Source of the DNA: Flavobacterium flabelliforme
GTDB taxonomy: Bacteria; Bacteroidota; Bacteroidia; Flavobacteriales; Flavobacteriaceae
DNA length: 64,000 nucleotides
NCBI RefSeq assembly: GCF_017948675.1
Contig: NZ_JAGFBU010000004.1
Coordinates: 1 to 64,000, forward strand
Reading direction: 5' to 3'
Below, piece after piece: positions 54,914-62,772 of this stretch. Position numbers and translations under genes: made by a program. Numbering within the stretch: position 1 is the stretch's first letter; every line of letters begins with the position of its first letter. Below the pieces are notes generated by a model, which worked only from the letters and a program-made list of their open reading frames with translations, was not told the DNA's origin and searched no databases.

Positions 54914-56104
54914 TTATGAAACTTGATTTAAATGTCTTGCAAGGTGAGCTCCCATGCTAAAACAAGCTTGAAGTAGATAACCGCCAGTAGGAGCATCCCA
55001 ATCTAGCATTTCGCCCACGCAATAGTAATTCTCCATTTTTTTTAGTTGGAAATTGGTATCAACTGCATCAATAGAAACACCACCTATAGTTGATATGGCA
55101 TCGTTTATTGGTGCCATACCACTAATTTCAATGGGTAAATTCTTGATGTTTTGTGCTAATAAAATTGGATTTAAATAGGTTTCTTTCGAGAGATATTTTT
55201 TTAAAAGTCCAATTTGTGCTAGAGTTAATTTCAGTTCTTTTTGAAGTGTTTCGCTGGTCTTTTTAAAGTTAGTATTCTTAATTTTTTGAGCAATATCTTC
55301 CTGATTCAGTGTTGGTTTTAAATCTAAAAAAATAGTCGCTATTTGTTGAATGCTCAATTCCTGGCGAATTTGTGGACTCAATGCATAAATCGCATTTCCT
55401 TCTAAACCAAAACGAGTAATTACCGCTTCGCCTTTTTGTTTTTTATTCAAACAGCTAATAGCAATATTTTTAAGCGGACAACCTTCATAATGCAAAATAA
55501 AATCTTCGGGCCAGTTTACTTGATATCCACAGTTGGAAGGTTGAAAAGGTACGGTAGAAATCTCTTTTGTTTTGAAAAAATCAACCCATAATCCATCTGA
55601 TCCAGTTACTTTCCAGCTACTGCCGCCTAAAGCAAAAATTGTATAGTCAGATTTTATATCTATATTTTCATTAAAAATAAGAGATTGATTATTTCCCCAA
55701 TTTGTCCAAGTATGATTGTATTTAATAACAACTCCTTGCTTTTCAAGAACCATTAAAATAGCATTCAAGACGGTAATTGGTTTTATTCCTTTTTCCGGAT
55801 ATACTCTTTTGCTACTGCCTACATAAGTTGGAATACCAATACTTTTTAACCAATTTCTAAAATCATTATTGTCAAAATTCCGCAATGCTTCTTCTAAAAA
55901 AGATGGCGGAAAATAGCGATGGATCATCTCCTCTAAAGGTTCAGAATGAGTTAAGTTAAAACCACCTTTTCCAGCAACCAGAAACTTTCGACCTAGTGTT
56001 TTATTTTTCTCGTAAATGGTAACGTTAAATTTCTCGCAATCTAGGAAAGCAGCGAGCATAAGTGCTGCTGGACCTCCTCCAATAATAGAAACTGATTTTT
56101 TCAC
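54914..56104 (-). CDS. HI0933-like NAD(P)/FAD-dependent oxidoreductase
   Basis: A 396-residue flavoprotein: FAD-binding SIIGGGPAALMLAAFLD at the start, KNKTLGRKFLVAGKGGFNLTHSE (second family motif), RVYPEKGIKPITVLNAI, and a C-terminal MLDWDAPTGGYLLQACFSMGAHLA. This last element is the family-specific flavin end motif. This branch resembles the bacterial HI0933/BaiN family (TIGR03862-type). BaiN members reduce double bonds in bile acids, but most homologues are uncharacterised. It is convergent with DUF3037, 6 bp apart, and alone. Substrate unknown. Confidence 0.85.
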   Translation of the reverse strand: MKKSVSIIGGGPAALMLAAFLDCEKFNVTIYEKNKTLGRKFLVAGKGGFNLTHSEPLEEMIHRYFPPSFLEEALRNFDNNDFRNWLKSIGIPTYVGSSKRVYPEKGIKPITVLNAILMVLEKQGVVIKYNHTWTNWGNNQSLIFNENIDIKSDYTIFALGGSSWKVTGSDGLWVDFFKTKEISTVPFQPSNCGYQVNWPEDFILHYEGCPLKNIAISCLNKKQKGEAVITRFGLEGNAIYALSPQIRQELSIQQIATIFLDLKPTLNQEDIAQKIKNTNFKKTSETLQKELKLTLAQIGLLKKYLSKETYLNPILLAQNIKNLPIEISGMAPINDAISTIGGVSIDAVDTNFQLKKMENYYCVGEMLDWDAPTGGYLLQACFSMGAHLARHLNQVS

Positions 56105-56177
56105 GTGGCAAAAGTAGCGTTTATGCCATGCAATATCCTAAACTTATTCTAAAAACAGCAAGTTTATTGTACAATTT

Positions 56178-56308
56178 GGGCGTAACCCCAAGCAGAAAAC
56201 TACTATTCAAATTACTATTTCGCTTTGCTTGAGGTCGGGCTTTGGGCTTTATCTTTATTTTTTCCTAAAAAAAATAAAGGATACCTCCGCAATCCCTTAC
56301 GCGAGATC
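56178..56308 (+). repeat. Dispersed palindromic repeat, copy R5
   Basis: It starts near GGGCGTAACCCC and ends CGCAATCCCTTACGCG. The centre CTTTATTTTTT...AAAAAATAAAG is self-complementary. The right-hand flank matches R1 in opposite orientation. It fills most of the 320-bp gap between the flavoprotein and GNAT genes. Just outside lies a short AATCTTAAATCTTAAAT tandem. Confidence 0.6.
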
Positions 56309-56424
56309 TCAGTCTATGAGGACAAATAGTGTAGATAGAAAATTTAAAAAATAATTTACGTAACTTAAATCTTAAATCTTAAATGTTCTTCTATGTCTTC
56401 TATGTTTAAAAAAAAAAACAACTT

Positions 56425-56934
56425 TTACAAAACCTTCTTTTCTAATACAATAAACTCTAAAGGTGTATCTGAAATCGGAATATGAAATTCACTTGCAGGA
56501 AAAGGTTCTCTGGCTCCAGTATCTACATAACCATTGCGTTTGTACCAAGCAATAAGTTCTTCTCGAACCGAAATAACAGTCATCACAATTTTTGGCAGTC
56601 CTTTTTCGTGAGCATGAATTTCTGCCTGTTTTAATAACTTTTTCCCAACCCCACTATTTTGTAATTCTGGAGAAACGGTCAACATTCCTAAATACAATTG
56701 CTGCTCTTTTACAACCAGCAATACACAACCAATAATAACATTGTTTTCCGTAAATTTTAAAATCGTATTAGCAGGATTAATAATGTTTTCTTGTAACTCT
56801 TGTTCCGTAGTTCTAAGTCCTTCTAATATATTTGCTTCAGTAGTCCACCCTTTTTTAGATGATTCTCCGAGATAAGCTGCGTTTATTAATGTGTTTAATG
56901 CAGAAACGTCTTCAAGTGTTGCAATTGTGATCAT
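56425..56934 (-). CDS. GNAT family N-acetyltransferase
   Basis: A 169-residue GNAT protein: the acetyl-CoA-binding segment is LTVSPELQNSGVGKKLLKQAEIHA (Q/R-x-x-G-x-G/A-like), followed by ISVREELIAWYKRNGYVDTGAREPFPA, the substrate-binding C-terminal strands. The N-terminal ATLEDVSALNTLINAAYLGESSKKGWTTEANILEGLRT matches proteins annotated only as GNAT. The acceptor (amino acid, antibiotic, protein or polyamine) is unknown. Single gene, in the same direction as the flavoprotein but separated by repeat R5. Confidence 0.85.
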   Translation of the reverse strand: MITIATLEDVSALNTLINAAYLGESSKKGWTTEANILEGLRTTEQELQENIINPANTILKFTENNVIIGCVLLVVKEQQLYLGMLTVSPELQNSGVGKKLLKQAEIHAHEKGLPKIVMTVISVREELIAWYKRNGYVDTGAREPFPASEFHIPISDTPLEFIVLEKKVL

Positions 56935-57203
56935 GCGAAATAATTGGATTTTGGTTTTATGTTTTCAAAGATAAAAAAGAATGTTGTTATTTCCTTTGCA
57001 TTGTTTTGTATCTGGCTGATATTTCAAATATTTTGACTTTCAGATTGATGACGAAAACGTGAAATTTAAATTAACAATGTAAAAATGAGTAAGATCTAAT
57101 ATGAATTTTGTTTTTTTTATAAAATAACTAGTTAGTTTTGCCGTAATCTTAGCGCTTTTTAGTATTTTGGCATCAAATAATTTAGGTTTTAAATTAGATT
57201 ACT

Positions 57204-58112
57204 ATGAAATATAGAGTAGCAACTTCGTCATTAAATCTTAGAGATTTTCCGCCGACGATGGATAATTCTACGATTTTAGCAGATATTCCTTTTAGGCATA
57301 CCGTTAAATTACTTGATGACACCGAATCTGATTGGTGGAAAGTAAAACTTTTAAATACTGATAAAGAGGGTTTTGTGTGTTCAAAAGATTTAGAACTTAT
57401 TGACGAAACGATTATTAAAAATTCAGATATAGAAATTCCTAATTTTGAACCAAGTTCAAAATCCAGTCTAGATTCTAAAGAAGAAACCTATAAACCAATA
57501 GGCAATCCTGATATTCCTTTTAGAGATCTAACAAATGTAGAGACTAAAAAAGCTTCTATAAAAAAAATTATTGACAAATTAAACGTGTCAAAAAGTTTCA
57601 GATACCAGAAGGATGAAGCCGATACGTATTGCAATGTGTACACTTTTGATTATTGTTTTTTCACTAAAGTATACATTCCAAGGTTGCGATGGACTGATAA
57701 GGCAATAGAGGAGTTAGAAAAAGGAAACGAAGTACCCTTAATTTTTAATGATACCGTAAGACCTTTTTACTCCAATTATCTTTATGATTGGTTTGAAGAA
57801 GCATCCAATAATTTTGGTTGGCAAAAAATCGACAATGTTGATGAACTTCAAAAAAGAGTCAATGAAAATGGTGGAGTAGGAATTATCTCTGCAAAACGAT
57901 TTATCCTAAATAAATCCGGTCATATTGTAGTAGTCGTTCCCGAAACTGAAACCGAGAAAGCGTACAGAGTAGATGGTAAAGTGATTTATCCTTTGCAATC
58001 GCAAGCAGGTTATGACAATTATAATTATTTTGCTGAAGTCAGAAAAGATTGGTGGGCAAATCCAGATCCTGAAAAAGGCTATTCCTCTGCGATTTTTTAC
58101 TACCACGATTAA
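57204..58112 (+). CDS. SH3-domain protein with CHAP/NlpC-like cysteine peptidase C-terminus
   Basis: 302 residues, no signal peptide. Residues 1-65 are a bacterial SH3 domain (RVATSSLNLRDFP...WWKVKLLNTDKEGFVCSKDLEL), usually a cell-wall binding module. A polar linker follows. The C-terminal region (about 120-302) carries TYCNVYTFDYC with a candidate catalytic Cys143 (C-N pattern) and SGHIVVVVPE with a candidate His240, the layout of CHAP/NlpC-type amidases and peptidases. It could cut peptidoglycan but has no visible way out of the cytosol, so it may be a phage-lysin-type or secreted effector, or act on another substrate. It is convergent with an amidoligase-like gene across a shared terminator. 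Assignment of the peptidase part is inferred. Confidence 0.65.
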   Translation: MKYRVATSSLNLRDFPPTMDNSTILADIPFRHTVKLLDDTESDWWKVKLLNTDKEGFVCSKDLELIDETIIKNSDIEIPNFEPSSKSSLDSKEETYKPIGNPDIPFRDLTNVETKKASIKKIIDKLNVSKSFRYQKDEADTYCNVYTFDYCFFTKVYIPRLRWTDKAIEELEKGNEVPLIFNDTVRPFYSNYLYDWFEEASNNFGWQKIDNVDELQKRVNENGGVGIISAKRFILNKSGHIVVVVPETETEKAYRVDGKVIYPLQSQAGYDNYNYFAEVRKDWWANPDPEKGYSSAIFYYHD

Positions 58113-58130
58113 TTAAATATTTAAAATAAA

Positions 58131-58177
58131 AAAAAAGACTTTTTAAAGGATTAAACCTTCAAAAAGTCTTTTTTTTA
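58131..58177. terminator. Bidirectional terminator between the SH3 and amidoligase-like genes
   Basis: AAAAAAGACTTTTTAAAGG / CCTTCAAAAAGTCTTTTTT hairpin around ATTAAA, with T and A tracts on either side. Confidence 0.85.
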
Positions 58178-58198
58178 TGAAATTATCTTACCTAAATA

Positions 58199-59623
58199 TT
58201 ACGACAAAATAGCGTCTTTCTTAATTAGTAACGAACTGCAAAAACCATTTTTATAATATTTTGCATGAAAACTGGCATATATCTGATTGTAGATTTCTAT
58301 TGGGTCCGTTGACGGAATATTGATCACTAACATTTCTTCTAAAATAGCAATATAATCAGCTGGAACAACGGTTTCTTTTCCATGAACAATCGATTCAAAA
58401 GTAAAGTTATTCCATTCTAAATTGCATATTGGATTTTCAATTTCGTGTAATAAAGAATGATCCATAATAAAAACAAGAAATTGCAATACTTCTTTTAAGT
58501 GCTTTTCTTCAAAATAATCAAACATTCTAAATTCAATACCGTGATTTTTATGTTTGTGAAAATTGATGTCCAATCCTATTTTATCAATTTGTTCGTAATC
58601 TGATATTTCGGAGTAGCGATTTACCCACCACTTCGGATTATCATGCATCGGATGTGCTGTAAAATCCATTTGCACAATCTTACCCGTTTTCATTACATCA
58701 GTATCATAAGTTCCCACGCCAATGTATCTTGACATAGCACATCGTTGCGAAGCCTTTGTTAAGTTTACATCAATATCGTTATGTGATAAATAATCGGAAG
58801 ATCCAAATTTAATCATAAACAAAGGGCTCAACCACTGAAACAATCGAATCGTGCGTTGGTGTTTTTTTATGAAATCAATTTTATCTTTAATTTCACCTTC
58901 CACGTTTAATTCTGTCGGAATTGTTAAATTAAAATGATACGTCATGTTATTAAAAACAGAATAATTCTCATTATTCGACACAAATATGGCAAAAGGATGA
59001 TTGACAGAACAAATTTTTATTTTTCCAAACTCCGAAAAAATATTTTCTTGCTCCATTCCGTTTTGCAAGTGCGTTGTAAATTCTTGTTTGATATTTGCTA
59101 ACTCAGCAATAACGCTATCAACATCTTTTTTGTAAAAATCTTGCGTTACAAATTCAATTGTATCCCCATCAAAAATGAATTTTTTCTGAAGTTCATCTAC
59201 AAAATAGCTGTTGTTTTTTTGTAATTTATCAAATATACTTACTCCAGAATACTCAGGATTAGGCTCCTTATCTATAAAATCTAAAGTTTCATGTTCGTTG
59301 TTTACATCTGTTTTTGTAAACGAATGCGAATTCATCAATACAGGAATATGGTATTCCTTTTCAGTTAAGATTTTTAGCAAAGAATTTTCGAATACATTTT
59401 CTTTGTAATTCTTAAAATGATTAACGCTGTACTTTTCATGCAGACCCTTGGTTAGCAAAAAATCTTTATCCACCGTTCGGTGTTTTTCAAACTCTAAATA
59501 ACATTCATTTTCGATACCAACTCCCCAATAAAAATCATTCGATTTATACTGATTGATATACTCTTTATGTTTGTCCAATAATTCAATTTCAAAACTAACA
59601 GCATTCATGCTATGATTCGTCAT
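58199..59623 (-). CDS. Possible amidoligase-like (GCS/GS-fold) protein
   Basis: A 474-residue cytosolic protein. The N-terminal strand WGVGIENECYLEFEK contains a GxExE motif (Gly36-Glu40) like the metal-binding start of glutamate-cysteine-ligase and Amidoligase_2 families. Further along, ASQRCAMSRYIGVGTYD and HKNHGIEFRMFDYFEEKHL (about 358-376) resemble the arginine/acid strands of that fold. Such enzymes form peptide-like amide bonds using ATP. I cannot exclude a different fold. An ATG five codons into the frame (MNAVSFEIELL) is an alternative start. The gene is convergent with the SH3/peptidase-like gene. The 648 bp upstream is non-coding. No amide-bond substrate is identifiable. Confidence 0.55.
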   Translation of the reverse strand: MTNHSMNAVSFEIELLDKHKEYINQYKSNDFYWGVGIENECYLEFEKHRTVDKDFLLTKGLHEKYSVNHFKNYKENVFENSLLKILTEKEYHIPVLMNSHSFTKTDVNNEHETLDFIDKEPNPEYSGVSIFDKLQKNNSYFVDELQKKFIFDGDTIEFVTQDFYKKDVDSVIAELANIKQEFTTHLQNGMEQENIFSEFGKIKICSVNHPFAIFVSNNENYSVFNNMTYHFNLTIPTELNVEGEIKDKIDFIKKHQRTIRLFQWLSPLFMIKFGSSDYLSHNDIDVNLTKASQRCAMSRYIGVGTYDTDVMKTGKIVQMDFTAHPMHDNPKWWVNRYSEISDYEQIDKIGLDINFHKHKNHGIEFRMFDYFEEKHLKEVLQFLVFIMDHSLLHEIENPICNLEWNNFTFESIVHGKETVVPADYIAILEEMLVINIPSTDPIEIYNQIYASFHAKYYKNGFCSSLLIKKDAILS

Positions 59624-60024
59624 AAACTTTTTTCTCCTTCTTTTTAAATAAATTATGTTGATATAGGAAGCTACTTTATCAGGTAGTTTTTTGAAGCATT
59701 ACAAGTCTGTTCGAATTTTGATAAAAGTCAAAAGATTAGTACTACTTACGTTTTGTTTTTTTGTGAATATAAGTTGTTTTTTCTATTCTTAAAAGAGGGG
59801 AACACAAACAACTTATTATTGTGCAAAAGTAGTTAAAATTTATGTGTAAATCAATGGGTGATTTTAAAATATTTTTTTTACCAATAAGCTTACTTTTTTA
59901 GGATGTAATATTTTAATTTTTAAAGTTTTAGCAGTTTTGTTTTTAGTAAAAATCAACATTTAAAAGTTCTAAATTCTCATTTTGAATTAGGAGCAGATAT
60001 TTAGATTTCATTAACACTATTCGT
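59624..60024. other. AT-rich intergenic region without recognised elements
   Basis: Long gap upstream of the amidoligase-like gene. It has A/T tracts and no supportable frame or hairpin. It should hold the leftward promoter. The right-hand part of the gap is the repeat R6 and the thrC terminator. Confidence 0.5.
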
Positions 60025-60092
60025 CTCGCTATTCGCTATATCTTTATGCTTGAACGCCAAGCATAAAGGATACCGCTACTATCGAGGCTAAA
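60025..60092 (+). repeat. Dispersed palindromic repeat, copy R6
   Basis: Left arm CTCGCTATTCGCTATATC, centre TTTATGCTT...AAGCATAAA (perfect 9-bp stem), right arm GGATACCGCTACTATCGAGG. Same layout as R2 with a different centre. Confidence 0.7.
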
Positions 60093-60177
60093 TAACCTAC
60101 TTTTTCTCAGTAACTAGAATAGCGAAGAGAGCTAATAAAAAAGATGTTAGGAATAAATTATTTGAATATATAACAAA

Positions 60178-60230
60178 CAAAAAAATCCTTACTCCATCTT
60201 TTACGCATCGGTAAATTTGTGGTAAGGATT
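60178..60230 (-). terminator. Terminator after thrC
   Basis: AATCCTTAC / GTAAGGATT stem with a long partially paired loop, followed by U on the minus strand. It lies about 40 bp past the thrC stop. Confidence 0.65.
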
Positions 60231-60271
60231 ATAATTTTGAATCAAGTAAAAGGTTTAAAGCGAGACTTTAT

Positions 60272-61564
60272 TTATTGAATTAAAAACGTTTTCAAATGTT
60301 CATAAGTCTTAATTTTTATACTTACTTTTTCTTTATTTAAAACGCTTTCTATTTGTGTCGGAATGGGTAGTTTTACATTCAAAGTTGGTTCTACAGTATG
60401 TAAAAATTTAATAGGATGAGCCGTTTCTAAAAAAATACCAATCGCATTTTTATGGTTTTGCAATTCCTTTTTTAACCCTAAATATCCAACTGCTCCGTGA
60501 GGTTCTGCAATATAACCGTTGGTGTTATAAATAGTTTTCATTGCTTCCAGTGTTTCTTCATCGGAAAATGTAAATGAAGAAAAATCTTTTTTGAATTGCT
60601 CTAAATCATTTTGATACATCTCCTGAATTCGGATAAAATTACTTGGATTTCCAACATCCATTGCATTCGAGATCGTAGCTTTGGAGGGTTTTGGATCGTA
60701 AATACCTTTTTCTAAAAATCTAGGAACAGTATCATTTACATTCGTAGAAGCTACAAAATGTTCGATTGGTAATCCCATTTTTTTAGCAATAATGCCAGCG
60801 CAAATGTTTCCAAAATTGCCACTCGGACAGGAGTAAATTAATGGTTTGTTCTCTTTTTTTAAGGCTTTATATGCATAGAAAAAATAGAACATTTGTGGTA
60901 GCCAACGCGCAATATTAATAGAGTTTGCCGAGGTTAAGTTCTTGTTTTTTAAATCTATATCTAAAAAAGCCTTTTTAACCATATCTTGACAATCATCAAA
61001 AACGCCATCAACCTCAAGAGCAGTGATGTTTTGACCTAAAGTGGTTAATTGCCTTTCTTGAATATCGCTTACTTTTCCGGAAGGATATAAAATGATGACT
61101 TCAACGCCTTTCACGCCAAGAAAACCACTGGCTACAGCGCCACCAGTATCACCAGACGTGGCAACAAGAACGGTGTTTTTGCTGTCCTTTTTTTCTTTAT
61201 TAAAATAACCTAAACAACGGGACATAAATCGTGCGCCAACATCCTTAAAAGCCATAGTTGGACCATGAAACAATTCCAGTGCGTAAATATCTTTTTCTAC
61301 TTCAATCACTGGAAAGTCAAAACATAATGTTTCTGCGATAATTTCTTTTAAGATAATTTCTGGAATTTCATTGCCTATAAATTGTTTAATGGCTTGATAA
61401 GCAATTTCTTCATTGCTCAGATTTTCAATAGTATCAAAAAAATCAGCATTTAATGGCGTTATTGTTTCAGGAAAATACAATCCTTTATCGGGTGCTATTC
61501 CCTTTATTACGGCTTCTTGAAAAGAAACATTTGGTGCATTATGGTTTAAACTGTAGTATTTCAT
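60272..61564 (-). CDS. thrC: Threonine synthase
   Basis: The enzyme converts O-phosphohomoserine to threonine with PLP. It has 430 residues from the start at 61564, MKYYSLNHNAPNVSFQEAV, the canonical family beginning. The reading frame extends 24 codons upstream through an intergenic repeat, which I reject as a start. The PLP lysine lies in HGPTMAFKDVGARFMSRC; TSGDTGGAVASGFL and YSCPSGNFGNICAG are the phosphate and substrate loops. It is the last gene of thrA-thrB-thrC, 194 bp after thrB. That gap contains two imperfect copies of a short repeat (TACATCTGAAATCA...TTAATCAA). A weak terminator follows. Confidence 0.95.
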   Translation of the reverse strand: MKYYSLNHNAPNVSFQEAVIKGIAPDKGLYFPETITPLNADFFDTIENLSNEEIAYQAIKQFIGNEIPEIILKEIIAETLCFDFPVIEVEKDIYALELFHGPTMAFKDVGARFMSRCLGYFNKEKKDSKNTVLVATSGDTGGAVASGFLGVKGVEVIILYPSGKVSDIQERQLTTLGQNITALEVDGVFDDCQDMVKKAFLDIDLKNKNLTSANSINIARWLPQMFYFFYAYKALKKENKPLIYSCPSGNFGNICAGIIAKKMGLPIEHFVASTNVNDTVPRFLEKGIYDPKPSKATISNAMDVGNPSNFIRIQEMYQNDLEQFKKDFSSFTFSDEETLEAMKTIYNTNGYIAEPHGAVGYLGLKKELQNHKNAIGIFLETAHPIKFLHTVEPTLNVKLPIPTQIESVLNKEKVSIKIKTYEHLKTFLIQ

Positions 61565-61758
61565 TATGATTTTTGATTGCGCATTAACGATTTTTGATTT
61601 ATGATTTTTTCGTGACGTCATTACATCTGAAATCATAAATTATTAATCAATATTCTTATATTATTTATTCTTAAAATGTATTTTAGAAAATAGATTGACG
61701 ACTTGTGATTTTTTGCAAAGCAGTTACATCTGAAATCAAAAATCGTTAATCAAAAATT

Positions 61759-62682
61759 TTAAATAATAACTTTCATTCCCTCATCATTTACTCTAGAAAC
61801 GTGAATTTCATAAGGCAGATTCATATTTTCATATACTTGACTCATGGCTTTTGCAATTTTTTCAGCAGTGTCTACACCTTTGCTTAAAGCAAAAATAGAA
61901 GGTCCAGAACCCGATATCCCAGAACCTAAAGCGCCGTTTTCTAAAGCAGTTTGCTTAATTAAATCAAATCCTGGAATCAAAACACTTCGCAACGGCTCTA
62001 CAATCTCATCATGAAGTGAGCGTCCGATTAATTCGTAATCCTGAGTGTATAATCCTGCAATTAATCCGCCAAGGTTTCCCCATTGTACAATGGCACTTTT
62101 TAGCGATACATTTTGTTTTAATACGGAACGCGCATCCGAAGTTTTCAACTCAATTTGAGGATGAATAATCGTCGCGTATAATTCTGATGGACTTTTAATT
62201 TTGATAATGTCCAATGGATCGTAACTCCGAACCAAAGTAAATCCGCCCAAAAGGGCAGGAGCAACATTATCCGCATGTGCGTTTCCGCTGGCTAGTTTTT
62301 CACCTTGCATGGCAAATAAAACCAATTCTTTTCTGGTAAATGGACGACCCAATAATTCATTAATTCCAAAAACAGCTCCTGCAGAACTTGCCGCACTGCT
62401 TCCGATTCCGCTTCCTGCCTTTATGTTTTTGTAAATTTCAATTTCAAATCCAAACTCGGTTGTTACATTTTCGAGCATTGCTAAAGCCGCTACACCTGCC
62501 ACATTTTTTTCGGTTTCCAATGGTAAATCGGCACCAACAATTTTGATAATACGAACTCCTTTTACATCAGATTTTCGAATAATCATTTCATCGCCAGCCG
62601 TTTCTAGGCATAATCCAAGGACATCAAATCCACAAGATAAATTCGCAATAGTTGCAGGACAAAATATTTTAATAGTATTCAT
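61759..62682 (-). CDS. thrB: Homoserine kinase
   Basis: The enzyme phosphorylates homoserine to O-phosphohomoserine. It is a GHMP kinase of 307 residues: FCPATIANLSCGFDVLG at the start, the ATP loop KNIKAGSGIGSSAASSAGAVFG, and the C-terminal GALGSGISGSGPSIFALSKG motif 3. It is second in the operon, 90 bp after thrA. The start codon leads directly into MNTIKIFCPATIANLS, as in relatives. Together with thrA and thrC it completes threonine synthesis from aspartate semialdehyde. Flux is likely balanced by threonine feedback on ThrA. Confidence 0.96.
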   Translation of the reverse strand: MNTIKIFCPATIANLSCGFDVLGLCLETAGDEMIIRKSDVKGVRIIKIVGADLPLETEKNVAGVAALAMLENVTTEFGFEIEIYKNIKAGSGIGSSAASSAGAVFGINELLGRPFTRKELVLFAMQGEKLASGNAHADNVAPALLGGFTLVRSYDPLDIIKIKSPSELYATIIHPQIELKTSDARSVLKQNVSLKSAIVQWGNLGGLIAGLYTQDYELIGRSLHDEIVEPLRSVLIPGFDLIKQTALENGALGSGISGSGPSIFALSKGVDTAEKIAKAMSQVYENMNLPYEIHVSRVNDEGMKVII

Positions 62683-62772
62683 AAAGTTTTTAAAGTCTTA
62701 TAGCCTAAAGTTGTAGCCTTTTTGTCATCAAGTTTTTCACTTTCGACAGCAAGACTTTTCACTTTCGACTAA

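Noticed and set aside
61565..61636. Upstream ATG of thrC giving 24 extra residues
   Set aside because: The extra segment is a translated low-complexity intergenic repeat; the family start MKYYSLNHNAPN follows at 61564.
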